Shown here in pieces: positions 49,458-63,200 of a DNA stretch of 64,000 nucleotides. The stretch spans positions 401,700-465,699 of the forward strand of contig VWZL01000903.1 in NCBI GenBank assembly GCA_013396915.1, in the 5' to 3' direction. Source of the stretch: Stercorarius parasiticus (taxonomy: Eukaryota; Chordata; Aves; Charadriiformes; Stercorariidae). The translations under genes and the position numbers were made by a program. Every line of letters begins with the position of its first letter. Position 1 is the first letter of the stretch. Below the pieces are notes generated by a model. It had not been told where the DNA came from. It did no database searches and worked only from the letters and a program-made list of their open reading frames with translations.

Positions 49458-51831
49458 TATTCTGTGTGTCTCATCTCACTGTTGATTGTTAAGCTCACAA
49501 AATAAACCCTCAACTATTTATTCTATTCAACCAAGCCCCCAGTGGTGAAATAGTGACATTATTTTAATATGTGACCTGCAAGACAGCAGTCACGCCATAA
49601 CATCCTCAAGGCTGTCCTCAACAATCCATGCCTTCGATGGACAGCAGTAAACTCACCATGCAAAAGGTTTGGTTGGACACACAAAAAGTTACCAAGGTGA
49701 AAGAACGCACAGCTGGAACACTGGTTTGCAATATCCCTGAAAAAAGCAAGCATTCCTCTTTGTTGTAAAAGAAAAACATTACAGCTGCACAAATATCCTC
49801 ATTACAGACAGCAATGGGAAAGAATGTAGACGCAGTGTAGTCACTCAAAGCTCAGGAGTTCAAAGTTATGTAGTAAAATGCTTCTGTAGTTGGCAGCACT
49901 GTAACAGAAACAGTGCTGTCAGAGTTGAACCTAGTATTTTCAAGGCCTTTTAGGAGAGGTTAATGAAAAAGGAAAAGAGTGAAAAGCACATTTCTGTTTG
50001 TGGAGGAAACCATCCATCATTTGCACTGCAAAATTCTCAGGTAATCTTTTTTAGAAATACCCAAACACAGCTGTGTTTATGGTTTCAGATACATACTTAT
50101 ATTCATCTGAATATAACAGTAGTAGGTAATTTTACAAATTAATTAATTAAATATGTTCTGTAGGAGTCTGCTGTCTCATGATACATTTTTATACCCTCGG
50201 TAGAAAGAAAACAATGCAGACATTAGTATAAAACCTTGCTTATTATTCATACTACTCTCTTCTCTGGATTCCTAGGTAACAAGTGCAAAAATACATCAGA
50301 CGCATCCTAGTGAAAAGAATTTCTAATGCATCCTAAGTCTAAACATTACCATCATTTTGAGAGATATTTCCAAATGTCAGAGAGCAAATTGCATTTGATG
50401 TCAAGCCAAAGCATTTCAGTGTGGAAGCATCACTTTAGGCTTCTATTAATAGAACAATCTATTTTAAGACAGAAACACTACTGATATTTTACATGGTCTC
50501 CCTTGGAGTTTCAGGAAATCAGCTTGAATTTCTCATAGTGTTTTCAATATAGCTCTTTTAGATTTATATTTTTCCAATGACCTATATGGACATAGAATGT
50601 GCTCTTGATTTCAGTTAGATAACTTAATTATTTACTGATGCTTCCATTCATGGTCTTTTATAGTACTTCTAAATGTTTAAGGTTAAGCAAATTCCAATCT
50701 GTTATCTTATAATTAAACACTAATTCAAATACAAAGGTATTACTGATCATCTCAAACCATAGCATCATTGTTTCTGGCTTACACGAATAAGTCTGCATGA
50801 GTTAAAATGCTTACTAGCCAAGAATTAGAGATGGCAACATATTTAGTATCATGCTCATCTGAAGTATCTTTTAACCTTAGAAGGCATTCAAAGCTTTTCA
50901 TATTTTATGCTTTAAAACATTTAGGCCATCTTTTCAGAATGAAGGAAGCTCTTTTCAAAGAGATTACTGATAATATTGATTGCTTGCAGCTGAAAGTTCT
51001 ACTTACAAAAGTAATCATCCCTTACTTCCACCGCATTCTGCAGCAACAGTAGTAGCCAAGGGTGAATTTCTTTCAGCTGCCTGAGAATTTTAGCACCCAT
51101 ACGCCTCTTAGTTCATGAAAAAAGAGATAGGTTAGCATAAACTGTTCCTTGCAAATACTAAAGACAGGTGTCTAAAATGGATACCTTGAGAGAAATTCAT
51201 CTCTCTCAGTTGGCTCTACAAAGAATCTAGATGATTAGCTTAGATCAAACATCTACAGGGTTTATAAATGGCTTGGATCTGATGAAAGGCATGCCACCCA
51301 AGTGGCTTTGTCTTCTATGATAACAGTAAAGCCTGCATGTCTCCAAGGTAATTAAACCATGGACAGAGGTTAACATACATTAACACCACTAGCAGTTATC
51401 CAGATCCACTCAATGACAAAAGCTAGAATTAAAATGTTACGAAGAGAGTCTTAGAGCATAACAAGCAACATACGGGACCTACAAGCGTAATGATGGGCAA
51501 TTGGATGTAGGACACTGTGATCTTATCTGGACTATAAAGTTTGAATTTCTGATAACTAATTAAACAGGATTTGCAAACTTACGTATTCACCTCAGATTTG
51601 TAGTGCTGGAATACCCGTTCTCCTACGGCCTCTTCACTCTTTTTGCTTTCCTAGGTTAAGCGGACAGTTACTAGAGCAATGTCAGATCTGTGTACTTTCA
51701 TCATGCTTCTGATTCCGGGACATGGTGGCTATAAGGCAGAAGTCACGGCACCAGCACAGCCCTATACTGCGCTCATCTTTCCTGTGTTCTTCATGTCACA
51801 ATAGTGCAGGTTGAGCTATTCTTGCAGCTCC
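49458..51831. other. Unique AT-rich sequence, no gene seen
   Basis: No frame above 85 codons and no recognisable element. A short (ATTA)n stretch occurs at about 50138-50150. Confidence 0.6.
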
Positions 51832-51869
51832 TGGTTTTGCCCTTTACCCCTGGTTTTGCCCTTTACCCC
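51832..51869 (+). repeat. Perfect 19-bp tandem duplication
   Basis: TGGTTTTGCCCTTTACCCC is present twice in a row with no mismatch. It is either a recent slippage or duplication event, or an assembly effect. Confidence 0.96.
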
Positions 51870-52240
51870 ACTTGCTCAAAGAAATTATTTAGGTAGCTTG
51901 TTAATAAGCTTTTCAAAAAGCTATTTAATAACCTGTTCTGTTAGACTTTTTTGCTTTAAGCACACGTATCCATTCTAGGAACTCTTAGTCATTTACTTGA
52001 CCCATTTTGCCTTTAAATATTTATGCACACACCTGCACTGAAATCTACTCAAATTTGCATTGATGAATTTATTTTTCCAGGACTCTCAACTTATGGAGGA
52101 CACTCAAAAAGTTGATCTAAAGGATCTTCATGTTGATAGTCTTTCTAATTGCACTGAACTCAAATTATTCAATGACCTTTGGAAATCCCCATTTGTTTTA
52201 TTTATTTTGAGCATCACATTAAATGATCAACCTCAACTAT

Positions 52241-52768
52241 TAGAATCATAGAATAGAATCATAGAACCTTCATGGTTGGAAAGGACCTTTGAGATCATCG
52301 AGTCCAACCATACACACATACAAAAACCCTACAATCTCTGTCACCAGAGCATGCCCTGAAGTGCCAAATCTACATGTTTCTTAAATACCTGTAGGAATGG
52401 TGACTCAACCACCTCCCTGGGCAGGCTGTTCCAGGGCCTGACCACTCTTCCAGTAAAGTAATTCTTCCTAATATCTAATCTAAACCTCCCCTGCCGCAAC
52501 TTCAGACCATTTCCTCTGGCCCTGTCATTATTCACCTGGGAGAAGAGGCCAACATCCACCTCTCTGCAACCTCCTTGCAGGGAGTTGTAGAGGGCAAGGA
52601 GGTCTCCCCTCAGCCTCCTCTTCTCCAAACTAAACATTCCCAGTTCCCTCAGCCTCTCCTCATATGGCTTGGTCTCCAGACCCCTCACCAGCTTGGTAGC
52701 TCTCCTCTGGACCCACTCCGGCACTTCAATGTCCCTCTTGTACAGAGGGGCCCAGANGTGAACATGTA
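52241..52768 (-). mobile_element. CR1 LINE, ORF2 C-terminus and 3' end, relatively well preserved
   Basis: On the + strand the element begins with its 3' tail (AGAATCATAGAATAGAATCA, then GACCTTTGAGATCATCGAGT). It ends in GAGGGGCCCAGA just before an ambiguous base at 52757. The minus strand is open at 52341-52724 and reads [40 protein letters not shown], and an end in [14 protein letters not shown], the usual C-terminus of CR1 ORF2. The reverse-transcriptase catalytic region is missing because of 5' truncation, so the copy is inactive. The tail is partly duplicated (AATCATAGAA appears twice at 52244-52267), as is usual for CR1 ends. It is the same subtype as 48.7-49.5 kb in the opposite orientation, about 2.8 kb away. 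Confidence 0.96.
52757..52757. other. Ambiguous base (N)
   Basis: This is the only ambiguous base I noticed in the window. It lies at the 5'-truncated end of a CR1 copy, where collapsed repeats or heterozygosity can leave an uncertain call. Confidence 0.98.
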
Positions 52769-55700
52769 GAAAGTAGATTAGCTTTTTTCAAAGATTTTTC
52801 TTCCAAAAAGCTAGAATTACATACATATACCTACTTTTACCAGCTTCTTTATCTCCAACTAGTAAGTTCTATTTCTTCAGCAGAATTAGCGCAGCCAGCA
52901 ATTTCCCCACTGGGAAGGAGTAGGGGGAGGAAAGAAATCCTCCCCCCAGATCTTAACTTCACTAGTCTGAACAGCACCTCACAATGTATAAAAGAACATT
53001 AAGCTATTAGACAGAAATAAATTTTTTTTTTTCATCTGTTGTTCAGACCTTGGAGTATTAAACACAGCAGTGTACAAAATATCTTTTTCGATCGCCAAAG
53101 TTACCATGTCTTCTCCTGTGACACAATAAGCATTAGTTAACTATAGCAAACAGGCAATGAATGCTTAGTGTTCTGCCACCCTCCCTTCCGGAAATTAGCT
53201 GACCATGTATGTGTTATAAACCTTATGAAGTTTCTCTGCTAGACCAAGTAGCACGCATCATAACATTCCCTGTGGCCCCAGTCATTTGTCATGCAGACCT
53301 CATACCTTACCAGAGCACACTATTACTCCATTATGATCTTTCCAGTGAAATGAAAGAGAAGGGAAAGGTGGCTTGCGGGAGCACCATGCACTGTGGTTTT
53401 ACCTCACTATAGTATTGAGATCTTGCTAGGGCCGTACCCAGACTTGGCAAGCTCACAAGCATTTCTGTGTCTACTAGTGTAATACGCTCATCATTGTCAC
53501 CTGATAAAGCCATTGGTCTAAATGACTCAAGCAGTGACCGTTCACTACATGAGCGAGTCACCCAAAAAGAGAGCCAGCAGAAGGAGCAGTGCCTGCCACA
53601 CAGTTTCTTTAAATTCATGCAACCATATATAAAGGCAGTCTAGTCATAGTTTCAAGGTTTGTCAGAGTTTGATTTGATCCATTATGTATTCTACTTCAAA
53701 ACAGACTTCCTACCATGGAAAGAAAATCCAGAACCATCGGTACGTGGATGATCTTCTACAGGTAACAACAGCATCCAGCACAACGTGAAGTTTTCTGACT
53801 GTTTTTGATTGCCTGTTATAACACCCTCTAGAGAAAAAATGCTATGAAGCTGCCAGCCAGAAGAAGAATCCCATCAACACCTGTGAGGGGATTCTGCCAA
53901 CAGTGAGGGCAACAGATCTATAGGTGGAGGTCTAGCATGATCTACAGATCCTCTGGCTACCCACTACACACAGACAGGTAAGCACCGCTTCAGAAACCTT
54001 CATGGAAAATGCACCAACTGCTGGAGTGCTGTCAACCTGTTAGTTCAGGGAGTGGCAAGGTGGGCTTCAGATTACTCAAGAGGTGAAAATAACAGGCTGA
54101 AAGGTAAATTTGGCACAGAAAAGAGTCAAAAGAAGAAAGCAGGAGAGGGAAGAAAAAGGAGAAAAAATATTAGGAATATTGTGTTGGGGGGAAAAGACAA
54201 GGCATTGAAGTTTTTGGGGAAGGATACAATTGTGTCTTTACCCTGCTTATTTTTACCAGAGAAACAGTTGCACAGCATCATCTCTATTTAAAACAAATGC
54301 AGTTATCATCATGAATCCAGAAGCAATTACTGCTGACTTGGAACTAGTTCAGACTTAACACTCTCTCTCTGCCATCTCAGGCTCCCATTTGTTTGTGGGC
54401 TGTTACCTGTAGCTGCCATATTACTGGATTTTACTGCTTGCTGACCACAAAGTTATTATGAAGAACCCAAGAGGTCAATACATTGTCACAGCTTGCACTC
54501 CTCAAAATGTCCTCTGATCTCTTTGACACCCTCAAAATCCTAAAAAGTGCTCTTCAAAGAAAAAGCACTTCTGTTACTGCTTAATTGATAGGAACCAAAT
54601 TATTTGACCAATATCTTAAAAAAGACTAATGCACTGAGGATAAGCCCAATATGCCACCCTCACTGGGCAATGTTACCTCCTGATCTCGATGGCATTCACA
54701 AGTTGATCAACTTTGAGGGTTTAAAAATAAAAGATACTTTGAATATCTTCATTCTCTGAAAGATACACCTGCCCTGGATACTTTTGTTTGTATGCTACTT
54801 AAACAGTGCAAAATCTCTCACTTATTTTTGGAAGTTTATTAAAGCTAATTTTGAGCCTCTGGTGCATTTATACAGACTGCTTATGACCTGGCAACACCTG
54901 CAGAGCACTAGTATAATGATAAGTGTTTAAGTAAAAAAAAAAAAAATCTAAGGTTGTTTCTCTTCAACATCCCTTTGTTGCATTTATGTTCCTGTCTTCA
55001 GCTAAAGACTCCGACCTTTTCCGATTCAGCTAGATCCTGCATCATTGATTCAGTTCGTGCTTTGATGAGACTCTCATCTGGCTCAGTAGGACTTGTTAAG
55101 TAATGGCCCCAACCTCAGTGCAATCTCTATGGAATATCAAGCTTGTTTGTGCAGGGTTATGCAGAACCTACTGTAATCACTTTGAGAAACCATTTATACC
55201 ACACTCTGTTCACAAAGCCTGCAGTGTTTCAAAGGGGTATCAGAAGGCTGAGAATTGTAAGAGAAAAAACATTTGAACTGACACCTTTTTATCCAACTTA
55301 AGTTACAGTAAGTATACAGTTTTGCTAAAATCTTACAGTGGATTTGATATTTGGGCCTGAGAAATAAAACCAATAAAGAACATTTGGATTTTACTTTAAC
55401 CTCTGTTAAGTCATATACGAGCATTTAATGTGCGTTATGGCATTCCTGACCCACCTAGTTAGCCACTCAAGTCACTATGACTTAGTCGGCACTGGTAAGC
55501 CAAGCACCACTGAATTCTCACATCCAGATGCATGTACAGGTGCTTTTCTTCTGACTACATATTGAGGCAGGCCTCAAGTGCAAACCCATTCTCAGCCCCT
55601 TGGTCTTGACTTCTGCAGGAAGGGGCCAAGGCAATTGAACAGGAGAGGAGCCACAAAATGATCTGAAGAAACCCTTGATTTGAGGTATTTTGCCACTCCT

Positions 55701-55810
55701 TCTAGGTAGAGCCAATATTCAGCTGTGGGGGGCACTAGGTCTTCAGAGAAGGATATAAAACAATCTGTTCCAAACAGTCATATGCCTGGCAGATTTCTCC
55801 TCTACTAGAG
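52769..55810. other. Unique sequence, no gene seen
   Basis: No recognised gene or element. T- and A-runs lie near 53022-53033 and 54933-54946. The frame antisense at 53331-53618 (95 codons) matches nothing I know. Confidence 0.6.
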
Positions 55811-55851
55811 ATACACGCACTCACATACACATACATACACACACACGCACC
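55811..55851 (+). repeat. Imperfect (CA)n / (CATA)n microsatellite
   Basis: ACAC, CATACA and CACACGCA units run for about 40 bases with interruptions. Confidence 0.85.
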
Positions 55852-58800
55852 CTTCAAATGTGAACCTGAGAACAGAAATGCATCTAGTCTTACATTTCCT
55901 TTGGCTAGACCCAGTTAAGTTGAAGCACAACCTCTTTGACAGGCTTCTCTGATATATTTTCAGGGCACAAACACCTTCAGTTGTCCCTCAATGGAAATAA
56001 GCCTGTGCAACCATGAGGTCTTTAGGCCACCAGGACAACAGCTAGTTCCCCACCTTCCTCAGTACTCTCTCTCCCTCCACATCGGTCCATCCTTACTCTA
56101 GGTTTACAAGTCACTCTTCCAGGAGGCACAATTGCTAAAAGGAGATAGACCCACAGAACTAAAAGACTGTCGCCCATGAAAACCAGCAGAGAAAAATACA
56201 CACTTGTAGGGTGCAACTGGTCTTATCCTAAATTAGATATCTATGTTTGATCAAGTGATGCCTAATCCCAGAAATACTTATTTCTCTACTGTTTAATACT
56301 GCTACTATTCAGAGGTAGCTGTCAGAAGTTAAATAAGACAAAATCTAACTAAAGTTTTCCATACAAATTGCTCCCCTATTCTATTGCCATAGTTAAAAGG
56401 GAACTCTAGGCAAAGTGAAAACAACACACACATTGAGCACAGGGTCTTCACACGCTCTCCAAGATGTCTGTTGTTCATATTCTTTTCCTCTGCAGAGAGG
56501 TATCCAGCTGTTATTTCTATGAATTAGGTGATTTCTTGTTCAGTCAATTTCCTTCCTCCTTACCTAGTCAGCCTGATAAGTTGGATTTTTCTTTTACATG
56601 ACATGCTCCTCTCTCCTGTCCTAAGTCCATGATCAGCAGTTCCTTCATCATTTCATGACTTTTGCATCTAGAACACTGTCTTCTCTCCTCTATTTCTGAG
56701 AAATTACATTATTCTCAGCTTCAGCCTTATGCAGAGAAGAAAAGCTCAATACTTCTTTCCTCTTCTCCCTTCCCATGTCTCTACTTTGTTCTCATGTGAA
56801 CAGGAGCTCCCTTTGTTAAAAGACGCCCATTAGGAACAGAGTTGCAATTTAAAGCAAGTGGTGAATATGCCTCTACCTTCAGTTGTTCGATAATGTAAAC
56901 AGATGAGTTACGACTAATGGTATTAAATACCTCACACAGATTAACTCCCATGTAATCCACAAACCAGTGTAGAGTATATCACACGTTTTTTCTCTCCAAA
57001 TGTTAACAGATAGTTTACATGAAGATTGCCACCAAAGGATTCAAGTCTACGATGACCTGTCTGAACCCCTTATTCTTTAGAATTATACTCAGGCATGACC
57101 ATGACAGTAAAAGAAAGTGGTTTTCAGACATACACATTCCCGCAGACAGAACATTTTGAGTGAAAGAGCTGAAGTTAGTTTCTTCCCTGGAAAGGGATAA
57201 TTTTATCAATACCATTTCAGAAGCACAGACAGCACTCATCAACTTGTGATCAATTGGAATTATCTTTACATGACCCAGACAAGATTTCTAAACAAAAGAA
57301 TAGTTCCTGACTACAATGCTTCCACCTACAGAGCAGTGTGCTCTGCTGCACGGGATCAAAGCAAGAGCTGAAACAATGAAACACCCTCTCCACAGTTCTG
57401 TCTCACTCTTTCCAACTGAGAAGAGTCCCGATGAAGAATGAATGTGGGGCAAACTACTAGTCTGATTTTTATCACAAGTTTTATTCAACACTGAATGCTA
57501 CAGCAAATATGTAATAAATCACCTGAAAGAAATGAAGTTCCCATATTAGATGTGATTCTGACAAATGTTTGACAGTGCATATCAACTTATTCTAACACCA
57601 CATTCTCCAACCTGTTATACTTAGGTCTAGTTTCTTGGAAGCAAGTTGCAGGTGGCAATACAAGTTTATTTTCATATAATCCTGAAACAACATGGTATAT
57701 ATCTGCAATAATAATAATAAAAATCCCCAACTAAATACTGGGGATTTCTGCAGCTGAACACCTACTGCAAAATCAGAAATAAATTCTAGCTTTAGGTTAG
57801 TTCCACTGTTGGAGGTAAATCCTAACACCATGATGGTTCTCTAAATAGTTAGACTCCTTCAGCTCTCACTCCCATGTTCAGGCACAGTAATAAGGAAATG
57901 CATCTGTTTATTACCTCTTTTAATCCACACCATTGGTGTCCTCAGGATAAAGGCTTTATATAGCAGTATGCAGCTCCTCCTATGTCATACTATAACATAA
58001 AATGTTTCAGCCTTCACAAATGGCCAGAAAACACAATATAGATTACTGCATCACAATAAAGTATATAATTATTGAAATAAAATCTATCACTAAGAAAATG
58101 ATACATTGAAAAATGAATCCAAATCAAAGCAAACTCTAAAAAATACATCCAGTCAACAAACACGCGTGTTACCAGACCAGTCCTTCAGCTAAATACCCAG
58201 TCCTTGTGTGTTGTTCTACTATAGACATTGATCAATGAATTATGGCCAAATGATAGTTTTTGAATTTAATTTGGTTCTCTTTATCATCCTACTAACAGCT
58301 CCTCTTGTAGGGTTTAGTTTCTAGGTTCTTGTGATAGCCATGAAGTACAGATTTTTCCTGTCTCTTTATGTTGCTCCATGAAAAATGTGTATGTAAAATG
58401 TGTAGTGTGACAGCTCTTCAAGTTTTAATGATTTTGTGTGTTGTGTACACATAGACGAAACAGTACTAAATAAAGCTGGCTGTGTGTTCACATTACGTTG
58501 TGGTAGCTATTGACACATTTCATGGTTAAAATTGAAATTAATGGACCCAATTTGTTGGCCTGCTGCTACTACTAATAACGATACAAGACGCAGATACTCT
58601 TTGGAAAGAGATAGTACATTTCAAAGAATCACTGAAAACTGGTGTTACTAATTTAGTGATTATGTCAAATGAGTTTGTCTATTGGTTTCTTCATTATTTC
58701 TGAGAAACATTTTTAAATCTAATTTAATCTTTTAGATAGTTTGATATTGTCTATCACTGTTGAGCTAATGTATGGAAGGAAAAAAAAGGAAGAAAGAAGC

Positions 58801-60599
58801 ATTAGGCTAACACTGGAGTACTTACAGATATAAACCACTCAAATAGTTTGTCATATGTACCTCATTACCTGCAAATACTGTTGCTCTTGCTCCTCCACCA
58901 TTGACAGATTACAATCTCCACCATAATCTGACTTGGTTTGAATAGCCTCACCATAATTGCACCCATCCTACATCCACTGTGTCAAACGCCTTCTTACTTA
59001 CAGAAGACACATGGTACCTACTAAACAACAACGTAAGGAACTGAACTGGACAACTGTCTTAGCCTAAACATATAATGTACAAGATGCTGTAAGCTATTTT
59101 ATGATTAAAATCTTGGCACAGGCAAAACGTCATAAAAACTTCCAGATAATAACAGGTCATCGTTCATCCAAATAAGAATGATAAACAGGTATTACTGAGA
59201 AATAGCGATGGCAGACTCAAACTTCTTTCCAGGATAGATAGTATACTGAGTTTTATAGAATGAGAATAAAGAAAGATTTAAGAAGACAGCAAAGCATCTT
59301 ACTAAGCTAACTGCAGAGCCTATTAGAGACCTCCATTCTCCCATACCCCAGTCTGTTGTTTGCCGAGACGGTGTGGCAAAGGAGCAAGACATGGCTCAGC
59401 TCCAACAGCAAGATGAATCAAACTCGGTTCAGAATCTGGGAGTATGACCCTAGCACATAAATTAGAATTGTTTTAAATATGTTTTCCTTGGGGTGGGAAA
59501 AGCAAGGCAGAATGGAAATCTATTCCTATCTCAAACATTATATTGCTAATTTATTAGCTGGATATAGTTTTCAAGAGCCAGACTAAATTTTACATTAGCA
59601 TTTGTTTTAGGTTGTCAATTCAGGAACACATTTTAAAAGAAGCATTAGCTGTTCACACTATTTCTATTTATAAGTGAAAGAATGCTTTCAAATAGCTTTT
59701 GTCATGAAGAAAAAAACTGAAGTGATATTTTGTAAGCCCACAAGCTGTAGGCAGCTAGTTCTTAATATATGCAGTTCCTCTGGGAACTTCGGGGCTGGGG
59801 AGGAGAGCTAGGGAATCTGAAATGGTTTAGGTCTTTTGCCTGAAGAGAGCTGCTGAACAGGGAGGTCACTAACTACTTTTCACTGAATGTTTGAGTAGAC
59901 ACATTAGTATTCTATTCTGTTGGTGGTATTATTATACACGATGGGATTTCCCATCTCAGCACACAGTATTATTACTATTTATATGGTCATACTGTAACAC
60001 TTAACTGAATAATACATATTCATATTCTGACAGAATACACTTAGAATTACAACAGTTTATGCGTAGCCTGCAATTCCTGGCAATATGGAAAAGAACACAT
60101 TCTGGCAAGAGAGTGCTCTCTTACAGTTTCATTTTTATTAGCAAAGATCATAAAACATCCTGCTCATTAAAATCTGAATAACTTCCACTGGGAGTGTGCT
60201 TTTTCTGAAAGTGTTTTCCTACAGCTGGTGGCAAGATAGATCTGCTTGCTAACCAGAGCTCTAATAGGACATCACGAAATCCACAATGCAGCATGAAGAC
60301 AGTTGCAGAATCAGAGCAAGTATCAGCAACTCTGCTAAAAAATGGTAAGGGCTTAAGCACAACTAAGTAGCATGTAACAAAAAAAAGAAGCCATCATTGT
60401 CAGTCTGAGGTCCCAAATGAAACTTTTATACATTATATTATTGCTTTCATTGCAAGGAGGCTAAGAATAGATCCGTGACAAAGGCAGCACCATATAAATA
60501 AGACCATAAATCACAGGTACTAGAAATGCCATCATTAACTGTAGCACAAGACTCCAATATGGATTACTGTGCCTTAGTTCTCAGCATTGCTCCAGTGCT
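55852..60599. other. Unique AT-rich sequence, no gene seen
   Basis: No coding frame above 80 codons and no recognised transposon. A short (AAT)n run lies at 57707-57720. Confidence 0.6.
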
Positions 60600-61555
60600 C
60601 TTCAAGCCCAGTCAGCCCTATGGCAGATGTCTAGTCTAAGGGCTCTGCGGTACCTCTATGTCAGAGCCACAAGTACACTCATAGACCTTACTTGCCCTGA
60701 TCAGCCTCCCCTGGGACCCACCATGGGCCTCTTCCCATGGGCCCACGGGCCTGATTTCAGCCCACACCAAGGCTGTCAGTCCCTGCCTCGGCAACCTTGT
60801 AGGAGTGCCGCTCTCCAGCTGTATTGCAGTGATGCCTCTGCCTGGCCATGGATCACATCCATCCTGACCCTGACCTACAGGCTGACCTCCCAACCTGGCC
60901 TCGGAGCAGCCCCGTCACCACTGAAGTTTCAGGAAATCACCTGGTTTCAAGTTTGTCCTTTACCGTAGGCCAGCCCAGCCACCTCAGTCATGTAGATGGC
61001 CCGGAGAGTAAATGGCTGGTGCTTACAGGGATGGTTTGATGGATTGGTACAGGACCTCTCGGGGTGGGACTTTCATGAGGTTCTAGAGATCTCCTTCAGG
61101 CAGCTCCTGCTGTGCCTAGTCTGAGCAATCTGGATACTTAAATATGTTGATTAACATTCTCGGTGGAGAATCTGGCTTTTTCCTCCAAAGACTCCTCTAA
61201 GTAGTTCGAGCTGCAAGATTAATTACATCGTACATAGGCAAGACATTTGCAAATAGTCCTGTGAAAGTGCGTTTTGTATGTAGTTAAGATAATGAATAGC
61301 AATGAATTTTGCATGTGCTGGGTGGTCACTGAGGGCCACAGCCAGAGCTGAGCAGAACAGTGGCTCAGGGATTCTCATCTGATCCAGATGAGGATGCTGC
61401 TGCAAGGACCTGCAATGGAACCACCCATCACCATCTGGACAGTGACTAACTGTCCTGTTCAATAGGTTTGACTCCCCATGAGAGCCCTACTTTATATTAA
61501 GATCCCAATAAATTAGTTTGTCTTTCTAAAAAACGCTGTCCATGACTCTCTTTGC
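60600..61555 (+). mobile_element. Possible LTR or other unclassified repeat, GC-rich left half
   Basis: The left half (about 60640-61060) is clearly richer in G and C than the rest of the window and contains scattered CG dinucleotides. The right end has AATAAA at 61507-61512, a short T-rich and A-rich stretch, and CTCTCTTTGCAACA, a layout like the R-U5 end of an LTR. I do not recognise the family and could not settle a target-site duplication or exact ends. Open frames of up to 113 codons on both strands (60627-60968) are explained by the base composition. It could also be a fragment of unique GC-rich DNA. Confidence 0.35.
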
Positions 61556-62765
61556 AACAACTGCATGAAGAACCAGGTACATATTTTGATCTAGAATTGC
61601 ACGTTGGAGCACCACTGATTTATATAGATGTAGCAGCACTTCCATGTATTCACTGGTTTGTTAGACGGGCCTCTTCAGTACTTTGGCTATTTCAGTTAAT
61701 TCAGGCAAAATGTGTGAAAATACATATAAATTAAAATTTCTGCCGTGTTATCAAGGTATAGGGCACAAGAAACATGCAGTGTGACACTGCCACTCCTGTT
61801 TGCAGGAAAATTTCAGGCAGCTCTGGCTCATTGGTATGTAGCTCCACGCAACACACACAAAAAAAATTATTCAAAAACTTTGTAAGATGTAACATTTAGG
61901 TGTAAACTCTACACAATTTCAATCTAAAACAGCAATGGAAAATTCAAAGTTCTGCTTATAGAGAATCTGTCAGTTAAACCCCATTGCTCACACTTAATGG
62001 TAAGATGTAATGCACTTTTTTTTTTTTTTAAGTCAAAGGACCACTACTGGCCTTGGATGTGGAGGAAACAAACTGGCATTTTTATACTACATTGAACTTT
62101 TTTACTTTAAAAATCCTTAAAAATCAACATTAAATTGAAAACTTAATTCATTATCTATTACTGTGATTTAGATATATCTACATTGCAAATCCCGAAAGAA
62201 GGACTAAAGAAAATCGCATTATCTAAAACCTTACTGAAGGCGTATGAACATTCTTAAGAATCTGTCAAGTCTCTAATAAAATGTAGGTTTTCCTGGAAGC
62301 AGATTAAAGATTCTGTTCAAAGTACTTCTGTGAGCAGATGACTGTAGACCTACTTTAATAAACCAGATAGGCTGAGCAATTAAAATTGAATGCCATATTT
62401 TTCAACTGGAAACTACCTAAAGTTAAAAGACCCTTTTTACATCATACTGAACATTATTGCACTGTAAATCTAGAAATAAATAATGGAGCTGTACAAGCAA
62501 GCACCGGGGAACAGAAAATTGATTGAATGCATTATCCTAAGTAATTTGGTGATTCTGTCATTGGTTTTGTCACCTGGAATGATGGAATTGGGTAATCAAA
62601 TTTAGTCCCGTGTTGTGGCTTGTGACAACATATAATCCCTTAACAAGCTCACTCTTGTGACCATTTAGGTTTCAATGTTCTGACAGTTAGAAATACTATT
62701 TTCAGCCTGCAATGAATCACTGCATATCTATAATGGCATATTTATATTAACCTTGTCCTTTGAAC

Positions 62766-62795
62766 TTCTTCATCCCTGAAGAAGGGGATGAAGAA
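62766..62795. other. Perfect 11-bp hairpin, 8-base loop
   Basis: TTCTTCATCCC (62766-62776) is complementary to GGGATGAAGAA (62785-62795) around the loop TGAAGAAG. After one mismatch the pairing continues for two more bases on each side. The size is too small for a typical microRNA precursor. Confidence 0.8.
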
Positions 62796-63127
62796 CTTTA
62801 GCCTTGTAACAGTATAATAAGCAATCAAACATAATTTTACTAAACAAGTCAAACTTGCTTACATTGCTCAGTTGCACTAGGTTAAACCTTAAGAATATAA
62901 ATCTCCAGATCATCTTCCTTGCCTCTTCAAGCAAGGTGGCATAACCATGTATCAGCTCATTTCCTCTCCCAGTTGTGTCAATACTATATTAAAGTTTGCT
63001 TCTGCTGGAGGGTTGTTGACAGGTAACACATAAGCACCATACATACAGATCAACTGCAGCCAAAATGGCTTGTCTAACAATAGCTTTTGGGTTTTTTTTT
63101 TTCCTAGAAAGTAAAACCTCTGCCCTC

Positions 63128-63200
63128 CTTAAGATTTTAGTAGCTCTTCTCTGCATCTCTTCCATCTTCAAGTAATCTTTCTTAAAAAGTTTCAGCTCAA
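63128..63200 (-). mobile_element. Possible degraded CR1 ORF2 trace
   Basis: The minus-strand frame at 62989-63336 contains FKKDYLKMEEMQRRATKILR. CR1 proteins have YKKD, an acidic L/M-E pair and QRRATK in the same order and spacing. Flanking sequence on both sides does not continue the match clearly, so this may be a short remnant or a chance resemblance. Confidence 0.35.

Noticed and set aside
53331..53618. 95-codon cysteine- and serine-containing minus-strand frame
   Set aside because: No domain recognised and no exon signals; consistent with chance.
60627..60968. 113-codon proline- and serine-rich frame
   Set aside because: Open because of local GC richness, with similar open frames on the other strand; no known domain.
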